DNA from: Acidobacteriota bacterium
Lineage (GTDB): Bacteria > Acidobacteriota > Terriglobia > UBA7540
Length of the DNA stretch: 7,201 nt
Assembly (NCBI GenBank): GCA_021784615.1
Contig: JAJYHU010000371.1
Coordinates: 1-7,201 of the forward strand
Direction: 5' to 3'
The notes under the pieces are model-generated. The model saw only the letters and a program-made list of their open reading frames with translations. It did no database searches and was not told where the DNA came from. The translations under genes and the position numbers were made by a program. This document shows positions 1-5,704 of this stretch, piece after piece; positions within the stretch are counted from its first letter, which is position 1; the number at the start of each line of letters is the position of its first letter.

Positions 1-451
1 CCAGCAGGTGCGCTTTCCGCAGGGCGCTGGACCAACCGCGCCTGACCGCCCCGTCCAGGGTGCGCTGGGCGGCGCCACCACGCAAGGAGCTACCGGGCTC
101 TCCATGGACGCCGAGGGCACTGTAACGCCAAAGAGCCAGGCCAGCGCCGTCGCACCGCTGCTGCTGACCATGCTGGCCGGGCACGCACTCGATACCGATG
201 GCAATATGACCGCCCAGACTGGCGTCGGGTCCAACGGCTTCGGACTCATTGGACGCGTGGTGGGTATCGCCGCCGGCAGTCGCAACCTGGCCGCGGGCAT
301 CGGCTTCTACGCCGCAGCCTTCTCCACCTACGAGAACTTCCTGCGCCACGGCCACGACGTGGATTTCCCAAAAGACACGCGCATCGAGATCGACACCACG
401 CCGCTGCGCGCACCGGTGTTGAAGCCGCAAGCGCAGCAGGGCAGCCTTTAA
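1..451 (+). CDS. C-terminal part of an exported/envelope hypothetical protein (5' end outside window)
   Basis: The frame is open from the first bases (two Gln codons precede the GTG at 8) and ends in TAA at 449-451, so this is the tail of a longer gene and the GTG at 8 is probably internal. About 149 residues are visible. A Gly/Ala/Thr-rich stretch is followed by a hydrophobic segment (ASAVAPLLLTMLAG), then a Gly/Ala-rich amphipathic or membrane-like segment (GFGLIGRVVGIAAGSRNLAAGIGFYAAAF in pieces), and a charged tail with FPKDTRIEIDTTPLR. It resembles, from memory, an uncharacterised acidobacterial family of envelope proteins whose tails combine a GSNGFG-type Gly-rich helix with 'F-x-K/R-DTRI' near the C-terminus. 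No enzyme motif is visible and I assign no function. It is convergent with the glycosidase operon on the other strand. I am confident it is coding and unsure of the family. Confidence 0.7.
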   Translation, partial: QQVRFPQGAGPTAPDRPVQGALGGATTQGATGLSMDAEGTVTPKSQASAVAPLLLTMLAGHALDTDGNMTAQTGVGSNGFGLIGRVVGIAAGSRNLAAGIGFYAAAFSTYENFLRHGHDVDFPKDTRIEIDTTPLRAPVLKPQAQQGSL

Positions 452-467
452 TGGCCGCCCTGCTGCG
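432..467 (+). terminator. Strong hairpin spanning the stop codon of the first gene (possible terminator without U-tract)
   Basis: The 11-base arm 432-442 (CGCAGCAGGGC) is exactly the reverse complement of 457-467 (GCCCTGCTGCG). After one mismatch (443/456) three more pairs (444-446 with 453-455) close a six-base loop TTTAAT at 447-452, which contains the TAA stop. No T-run follows in either direction: the bases after it are GCAAAACAAAG. It is therefore not a textbook intrinsic terminator. It could still mark or protect the 3' end of the message, or act with a termination factor. Confidence 0.45.
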
Positions 468-608
468 GCAAAACAAAGACCAGCTTACCTATCGAATTGA
501 TGTCTGAAAGTCGTGCTCTCAGCTAGAAATCTTGAAGTGAAGAACATGGTGTAAATGAGTCAAGTTTTTATGCAGGGCTTTTGAATATTTATACATCCTC
601 GTCGGGCT

Positions 609-621
609 GGGGCGAAGCCCC
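609..621. repeat. Short GC-rich hairpin GGGGC-GAA-GCCCC
   Basis: A perfect 5-bp stem (609-613 with 617-621) encloses the three bases GAA. It sits directly against the left end of the MITE-like element, sharing base 621. No T-tract follows on either strand. It may be an outer part of the repeat or an independent REP-like hairpin in the convergent intergenic region. The right side of the element has no equivalent. Confidence 0.35.
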
Positions 622-806
622 GTTAGTGTCATGTCTCAGAAGTGCGTTGATAAAATCTGCGCGTGTCGCTGTCATTCCGAGGGCCGAGGTTTCGATCGGC
701 CCGAGGAATCTGCTTTGTTTTCAATCCCTTATCAAAGGCAGATTCCTCGCTGCGCTCGGAATGACATTTAGACTTATGCAGCGAATTAATGAGCCAGACA
801 CTAGCG
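621..806. repeat. MITE-like imperfect inverted repeat element with nested palindromic core
   Basis: The outer ends are 621-630 (CGTTAGTGTC) and 797-806 (GACACTAGCG), inverted with a single mismatch. Reading inward, the arms stay recognisably related with small indels, sharing TG-CTCA, CG-TG, ATAA and TCT blocks, and converge on a perfect 10-base inverted pair, 671-680 (GTCATTCCGA) with 756-765. Inside are a second perfect pair, 702-713 (CGAGGAATCTGC) with 738-749, and a sub-hairpin on the left arm, 681-687 with 696-702 (GGGCCGA/TCGGCCC). The core is the widespread 'GTCATTCCGAG..CGAGGAATC' palindromic repeat known for producing spurious 'CHSERSEES' peptides when translated. No transposase is present, so it would be non-autonomous. 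I could not find a clear target-site duplication. It lies between two convergent 3' ends, the usual place for REP/MITE-type elements. Confidence 0.75.
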
Positions 807-809
807 CAA

Positions 810-1027
810 TCATCTTGATTGGCAGTTGTGCGAATTGAGGGTTTGAATCTCTCTCCAAACGGCCTTGGCGTAGTCCGGGTGATATTCTTCAAATCTCGCG
901 CCAGTCAAATCGAATCCTGTGAGAGCGTTGTCCACGAACGCGGCAGTGTAATAGCCGTGGGTTTGGAAATCTTCAGCTATTGTATCCGATCAAATCCAAG
1001 ACTGAATTCAATCGCGACTTGAAGCAT
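810..1027 (-). pseudogene. Protein-like remnant downstream of GH89, frameshifted or truncated
   Basis: An open frame on the minus strand runs from just after a stop at 992-990 down to TGA at 812-810, 59 residues with no start codon. Its composition looks like real protein (for example HGYYTAAFVDNALTG and RFEEYHPDYAKAVW), with balanced hydrophobic and acidic residues. Upstream in another frame, an ATG at 1027, three bases after the GH89 stop and about 9 bases below an AGGA (1040-1037), opens 16 codons before TAG at 979-977. Joining the two frames in their overlap (977-989) would take a net +1 or -2 change and yield a small ORF of about 72 residues. The frame ends only 3 bases from the edge of the MITE-like element, so its original C-terminus could have been lost to that insertion. 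I do not recognise the family. A chance open frame of this length is possible. Confidence 0.35.
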
Positions 1028-1030
1028 CTG

Positions 1031-3340
1031 TCACTTTCCTTTTGGTTGCGGCGGAACCTTTTGATACCAGTCGCTGCAGGCTCTTACCATTGATGCTGCT
1101 TCAAGGGGAAGGTCATGGATCGGTCGGGCGCGGCTGGGCGCATAAGGCCACGTAAGCCAGTTCTGTTCCCAGATGTCCATGGAAACCGGCTTGCCGTCCT
1201 GGAGCCCCTGGAAGAAAGCGCTCCAACGGCCGTGGTAGTAGTCGCGAATCAATCCGGCCCAAACCCTTGCGGCATAATCGTTCAGGTCCGGCCAGCCCCA
1301 AAAGGTTAATATCCTCCGCGCGTCGGAATCGTAATAGGCAAGTTGGTCCGGGCTGAGCGCAAAGCTGCGCGCCCGGTCCACCCAGGGTTGAAGCCGCCGT
1401 TCTGGGTGCAGGTTCATCAAGGCGTCGATTCGCAGCAGCATCTCCAGCGATTCTTTTGCCATCTGGTTCCGCGCTTCGATTTGGCCCGCCTCGTGAGCTT
1501 GGCACGCCGCCGCAATGTGGTGGTCGACTCCCACTCCGGCAAATTGTCCTACGAGTTCGATGAGGTCGTGGCGGTAAAGCTGATTCGAACCGAGTTCACC
1601 AGCGCAGGAAAGAAACTTCACAACCGCTTGGTGAAAAAGGGGCTGGGCCGGGGTGCGGAAGATGTGTGGGTCCAAGCTTGGGCGCCGCTGCCAGTTAAAG
1701 TGAGACCCCCAAGGCTCGGAATCCGACCCGTAGGAGCTGCCGATCAGCAAATCCCACGCTTTCGCCATAGCGTCCGGGTATGCGCCGTAACGAGCCCGGC
1801 AATAGGCTGGAATCCACTGATCGAGATCGACCGGTTTTTCAGACCATCCGACATCCGTCAACAGCTCATAGACAACTTCATTCGTTTCGATTCCTTCCGG
1901 GCAGATGGCCCACCCCACCAGTTTGCCCTTCTGCGGGCTGCTCAGCGCCGATGCGGCTTCAGTGGCAATCAGCGGCAGCTTGCCTCTTACGTTGTCGTTG
2001 CCGCCGAACGCGTGGATCATTCCGTTCATCCATTGCTTGCCATAAAAGGCGTTGCTTGCCTTCCAAATGGGATGTTCCGCCTGGCCTCCGAGATCAGCGA
2101 CGTAATCGATGATGATCATCTTGTCGTCGGGTACTCTGGACAGGAAAGCCTGCATGGACTTGCCGTCCCAAAACTTCGCATCAGCAAAAAAAAGCCACCC
2201 TTGCATTACCCACGTCGCATTCGGGTCGCCCGCCACAATGCCGCTATAAACCGTCTCCGCAAAGCGGGCCAGGTCTTCATAACGGTGATCGACGCTGACG
2301 GGCGGTTCAAGTTCGTTAAACAGGTCGGCGAGATAATAATCCACGGGGCCAAACTCCCGCCGGTATTCCTGAATGAACCGGCGGCCAACCTCCGTGTAAA
2401 GGTCGGCCTCATCGGGATGTAGCATAAACGTCTTAGTTTCCCGCGGAATGGTGGGCTGCTTGGACCAAAGGAGTGTTGAGATTTTAGCGTTTGGATAGAC
2501 GCGCTTGAACCCTTTCGGAACAAAGCCTGCAAAAGCCGGAGCAATCGGCGTGATGCCAAGCTCGCGCATGCGGCCCAGGATCAATTTTTGAAGTTCTTTG
2601 CGCTGCCCAATCCAGCCTTCCGGCAGGGGGCCGTCAAAGTGGTTGATATTCGCCATCCAATGCCAGGGCAGATATGCAGGCCCCGTGGAGAACCGGTCAA
2701 GTTCCGTCTGGGTAACTCCAAAGGATTCCCACACTTGCTTCCAGACGGCTTCCTGCCCCACTAGCGCCAGCGCCATCGTGATGCCGTGAAGGGCCATCCA
2801 ATCGAGCTCCCGCTTCCATCGCTCCCAGTCCCAGAACGGCGTCGTATATCCGAAGGTGCAGACGTTGTAATACTGCGTGAATTGATAAGGGCAGACAACC
2901 TGGCGCGCGGCGAAATCAGGGAATCGCGCGGGCAATTCCAGGTGTTGTCCACCCCAGGTTACCATCGCATTGCACGCCTCGCGCAAATACGCATAGGCGC
3001 CCCGCGAGAGCGCGACGCCGCTGCTTCCGTGGATGGAAACCTTCCCTCCCGAGGCCTCGATGCGGTAAGCCATGCGCCCGTCGACGGGCGGCATCCAGGC
3101 GAGATCGAACTCATCCGCGCGCGCTCCCAGCAGGCGGGTTAAAACGCCGCGCGCTGATAACTTGGCCGAATCCTGCTGTGAAAGATGTGAAGCGTCACCC
3201 CCGTCGTTTGAACCTGCAGAGGGTGCGTTTTCAAGAAGGGAAGGTCTCCCCGCGTAGTTGGGAGCCGCAATGAGTGTGCTGGCGGACGCTGCTGTGCAAA
3301 TTCCTTGCCCCAGCAACTTCATGATTTCACGTCGAGTCAA
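1031..3340 (-). CDS. Exported alpha-N-acetylglucosaminidase, glycoside hydrolase family GH89
   Basis: Hydrolyses terminal alpha-linked N-acetylglucosamine, as human NAGLU does on heparan sulfate. The bacterial substrate here is unknown. I choose the TTG at 3340 as start (769 aa): GGAGG at 3353-3349 lies 8 bases upstream, and the protein then opens with TRREIMK, a fit to the Tat motif (S/T-R-R-x-F-L-K), followed by a hydrophobic stretch ending in LIAAP. In this numbering the NAGLU signature YYNVCTFGYTTPFWDW is at about 157-172 and WMALHGI follows near 181. The acid/base Glu is E343 in DLFNELEPP (human E316 context) and the second catalytic Glu is E482 in CPEGIETNEVVYEL (human E446 context). 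The C-terminal domain carries LNDYAARVWAGLIRDYY at about 686-702. Length matches the family (human 743 aa) and no key residue is missing. It is the last intact gene of the operon, 108 bases after the six-hairpin gene. An upstream in-frame ATG at 3403 is less likely. Confidence 0.95.
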   Translation of the reverse strand: MTRREIMKLLGQGICTAASASTLIAAPNYAGRPSLLENAPSAGSNDGGDASHLSQQDSAKLSARGVLTRLLGARADEFDLAWMPPVDGRMAYRIEASGGKVSIHGSSGVALSRGAYAYLREACNAMVTWGGQHLELPARFPDFAARQVVCPYQFTQYYNVCTFGYTTPFWDWERWKRELDWMALHGITMALALVGQEAVWKQVWESFGVTQTELDRFSTGPAYLPWHWMANINHFDGPLPEGWIGQRKELQKLILGRMRELGITPIAPAFAGFVPKGFKRVYPNAKISTLLWSKQPTIPRETKTFMLHPDEADLYTEVGRRFIQEYRREFGPVDYYLADLFNELEPPVSVDHRYEDLARFAETVYSGIVAGDPNATWVMQGWLFFADAKFWDGKSMQAFLSRVPDDKMIIIDYVADLGGQAEHPIWKASNAFYGKQWMNGMIHAFGGNDNVRGKLPLIATEAASALSSPQKGKLVGWAICPEGIETNEVVYELLTDVGWSEKPVDLDQWIPAYCRARYGAYPDAMAKAWDLLIGSSYGSDSEPWGSHFNWQRRPSLDPHIFRTPAQPLFHQAVVKFLSCAGELGSNQLYRHDLIELVGQFAGVGVDHHIAAACQAHEAGQIEARNQMAKESLEMLLRIDALMNLHPERRLQPWVDRARSFALSPDQLAYYDSDARRILTFWGWPDLNDYAARVWAGLIRDYYHGRWSAFFQGLQDGKPVSMDIWEQNWLTWPYAPSRARPIHDLPLEAASMVRACSDWYQKVPPQPKGK

Positions 3341-3348
3341 GTGATGTA

Positions 3349-3353
3349 CCTCC
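3349..3353 (-). promoter_or_regulatory. Ribosome binding site setting a TTG start for the GH89 gene
   Basis: On the minus strand GGAGG is followed by 8 bases (TACATCAC) and TTG at 3340-3338. The next in-frame ATG, at 3322, is 26 bases from this site, and the upstream ATG at 3403 has no comparable purine tract and would add 21 residues before the Tat motif. The site therefore decides the start. The rest of the 108-bp gap (3341-3448) shows only weak imperfect pairing (AAGCG/CGCTT) and no terminator. Confidence 0.75.
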
Positions 3354-3448
3354 GTGCCTTGCCAAACGGCCGGCCCGCAGTGGAGTTGTTGAAAGCGAGG
3401 CAAGCGTCTCCTTCGCTTCCCTCAGTAGCCGTTCGCAAGGGACTTTTC

Positions 3449-5704
3449 CTATGGATTTTTAATCTGCGCTCCGTTTCGGCTGATCGTAAAAGTCTTTCCC
3501 TGATAATGCAGGCCGCGCAACTCGGCTTCAGCGTCGAAGCCCTCGAGCCGCGAATTCACGCTGATCCCGCGGTCGAGGGTCAGGTCCGCTCCAAAGATGG
3601 AATCAATGACCATATCGGTGAAGCTTCCTCCGGCAACTTCTGACCAGTGGTTGCCGTAAGGTTGGTCGAATGGGCTTTTGAAGGCGCCGCCATTGACCGG
3701 CGGAAAAATACTTTGGACCATGTGCGCTTGGCCGTAGAGTCCCTGATTCGCCGCCTTCGCCAGAGTTTTGACCCAACCGTTCACGCGCGAGGGCGGATCA
3801 ATTTTGTACAAGCCCTTGGCCGTCATGGACGGCCAGGCGATGTAGGCGCCCAGCCAGCTATGGTCCGGACGCGGGTTATAGGAGGCGTCAACGTCAAAGG
3901 GAGAAAGCGCATGCATCCATAAGGGCGAGTGGAGTTCGGCCCAGAAAAAGCGGCTCATTTCCCGCTTTTGATCGTTGCTCAGATCGTCGAACATCGTATC
4001 GAGAACAGTCAGCAGATCATATGAGTGGCGCACTTGCTTAAAGCTTCCATCGGGCTGGCCGCATCGCCACCAGCCCTTACCCTTGACGTAAAGCAATCCG
4101 TTGACGCGCTCGGCGAGCTGCTTTGCTTCAAGGCGCAACTCGGCCGCGCGGTTCCCGTCGCCGCGGCGTTCGAGCAGCGCCCCGACAAACCGCATCATGT
4201 AAACATTCCCGGCATTCACCGCCGCCACCTGGTGCGTATACGTGCTGACCACTTCAAGCAGATTGTAGTACCGGCCGTAGTCCGCAAGGCCGCGCTGATC
4301 GTGGACGAGGGCCTTCCAGTACAGCGCATGGTCCACGAGATGCTCGATGACCGGCTTCCCCCCGATTGTTTTATCGAGCCAGCCAAAATCTCCCGTGACG
4401 CGAAGGTAACTGTCCGCGCAGCGGAGAATGCCCATGTCATTGACGGCATATCCGGGTATTCCCACGGCCTCACCTGATAAGTAGTCCGTTGCCAGGTGAC
4501 GGTGCATATCGTTCCGGAGCCAGACTTCCACCAGTTGGCGCAGCGGAATGGGGTCGAGCAGTGCCAGGCTCAATGACGTCAACATGGTATCCCAGATAAA
4601 GCTTGCTGTCGTGCCGATGCGGGCGACGGTAATGTACGTGGGACTGTAAGCTGCGCCCGGGCAAACCCTGCGGGAGAAGAGCAGGCATCCGACGCCCGTG
4701 TAATAGTGCTTCCATAGGGCCGGATTGTGGGTGTGGAGTTGGGGCAAGCAGCCGGAAAATTCCGAGTTGTTCGGAGTGAAGGCCGTGCGGAGGAGGCTGG
4801 CGAAGTGCTGATGGTTCTTGCCAAGCAGCCCACCGAAGGCGGCCTGGAGGGAATCGTAGCTAGCGAGAGCGGCATCCTTATCTGCGCCGATGACATTCAA
4901 ATAATGGAACGTCTGCTTCTCTCCCGGCCCGAGAACGAATTCTTGAATCAGCATCCGGCTTTCCCGGATGCGAGTCGGTTTGGGAAGAATCCCTTGCACC
5001 GACACGGCCGGGCTGTGCGCGTCCTCGAAGACGAGGCAGCCGCGCGACTCAGTAGCGGTGATCCGGTTATCGTTTGCGGCGGGAATGTTGTTGAACCAGG
5101 GTTTCCCCTGGGTCATCGTAACGCCTGCGCGCAAATCGAAACCGAGTTCGATTTTGCGCCGCTCGCTGCTTTCGTTTTTTATCTCAATCGACTCGGCAAC
5201 TACGGTTTGCCTGGCGGGCAGAAATGTTTCCGTTGTGAAGAGAAGCCCTTGAACGTGGGTCTGGCGCACGACTTTGTGCGGAAACCAGGTATAGGCCACG
5301 TTGCCTGCCGGAGGAGGATAGCTTGTAAGGATTTGGCTGTTCAGAAACAATTCACATGTTACAAGGTTTCCGGGGCTGAAAGGAATCTTGGGGGAACTAC
5401 AGCAACTGAATGGAGGGAAGGTGACTGCCGTGAAGCCTGAAACGGATTTGACGGTCGCCAGGAACCCCAATTCATTTTGCAGTTCAGGAGGATTGAAATA
5501 ATCACGGTAGTGGCGGACAAGGCGTTCGCTTGCAAGATCGGCCGGAGTGGGAATCGCCGGGAGCGGGTGTGTTGCCGCCTCGGTTTGCGGCGATTCGGGC
5601 GTTGCGGGATCTGCCGCCGCAGAACCCGGCAAGCAGGAAGGCAACGCCGTTCCGAGTGCGCCGGCCTTCAGGAACGACCGGCGGTTGAGAGTGCGTCGAT
5701 TCAT
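3449..5704 (-). CDS. Tat-exported six-hairpin (alpha/alpha)6-type glycosidase-like protein, family uncertain
   Basis: The 751-residue protein starts with LNRRSFLKAGALG (6-18), a good twin-arginine motif, then a hydrophobic stretch. LPSC at 21-24 is a possible weak lipobox, so a Tat lipoprotein is conceivable. Residues about 60-300 look like a beta-rich N-terminal domain of the kind that precedes (alpha/alpha)6 catalytic barrels. From about 325 on, the helical, aromatic-rich sequence has six-hairpin glycosidase features: FIWDTML (369-375, a WD motif reminiscent of GH63/GH37/MGH1-like enzymes), GYAVND (418-423), DYGRYYNLLEVV (475-486), HSWLGAYIAWPSM (615-627) and NHWSEVAGGSFTDMVID (685-701). 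D372, D475 and E689 are candidate catalytic acids only. The C-terminus is a short beta-type domain. The ATG overlaps the GH9 stop as ATGA, so the two are co-translated. It most likely acts on an oligosaccharide outside the cytoplasm. I cannot fix the family or substrate. Confidence 0.75.
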   Translation of the reverse strand: MNRRTLNRRSFLKAGALGTALPSCLPGSAAADPATPESPQTEAATHPLPAIPTPADLASERLVRHYRDYFNPPELQNELGFLATVKSVSGFTAVTFPPFSCCSSPKIPFSPGNLVTCELFLNSQILTSYPPPAGNVAYTWFPHKVVRQTHVQGLLFTTETFLPARQTVVAESIEIKNESSERRKIELGFDLRAGVTMTQGKPWFNNIPAANDNRITATESRGCLVFEDAHSPAVSVQGILPKPTRIRESRMLIQEFVLGPGEKQTFHYLNVIGADKDAALASYDSLQAAFGGLLGKNHQHFASLLRTAFTPNNSEFSGCLPQLHTHNPALWKHYYTGVGCLLFSRRVCPGAAYSPTYITVARIGTTASFIWDTMLTSLSLALLDPIPLRQLVEVWLRNDMHRHLATDYLSGEAVGIPGYAVNDMGILRCADSYLRVTGDFGWLDKTIGGKPVIEHLVDHALYWKALVHDQRGLADYGRYYNLLEVVSTYTHQVAAVNAGNVYMMRFVGALLERRGDGNRAAELRLEAKQLAERVNGLLYVKGKGWWRCGQPDGSFKQVRHSYDLLTVLDTMFDDLSNDQKREMSRFFWAELHSPLWMHALSPFDVDASYNPRPDHSWLGAYIAWPSMTAKGLYKIDPPSRVNGWVKTLAKAANQGLYGQAHMVQSIFPPVNGGAFKSPFDQPYGNHWSEVAGGSFTDMVIDSIFGADLTLDRGISVNSRLEGFDAEAELRGLHYQGKTFTISRNGAQIKNP
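5701..5704 (-). promoter_or_regulatory. ATGA stop/start overlap (translational coupling)
   Basis: On the minus strand the ATG of the six-hairpin gene (5704-5702) shares bases with the TGA of the GH9 gene (5703-5701). Only a weak AAGG lies a few bases upstream (ACAAGGCTT before ATG), so start of the downstream gene probably depends on ribosomes finishing GH9. Confidence 0.7.

Noticed and set aside
8..10. GTG as the start of the first gene
   Set aside because: The frame is open back to the edge, and no leader or ribosome site is visible. The visible part looks like a C-terminal region.
531..560. Promoter-like TTGAAG ... TAAATG
   Set aside because: Spacing and match to the -10 are poor, and no gene follows on the + strand within the window.
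609..621. Intrinsic terminator at the GGGGC-GAA-GCCCC hairpin
   Set aside because: The stem is only 5 bp and no T-run follows on either strand. Kept only as a small repeat.
629..892. Minus-strand frame containing the CHSERSEES peptide
   Set aside because: This is translation of the palindromic repeat, a known source of spurious proteins.
1343..2422. 359-residue open frame on the + strand
   Set aside because: It is antisense to the GH89 gene, whose conserved catalytic motifs span this region. No family resemblance and no ribosome site.
3341..3403. Upstream in-frame extension of GH89 from the ATG at 3403
   Set aside because: The 21 residues precede a good Tat motif that should be N-terminal, and a strong ribosome site supports the TTG at 3340.
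4727..5440. 237-residue open frame on the + strand
   Set aside because: It is a shadow of the six-hairpin gene on the minus strand, produced by codon bias.
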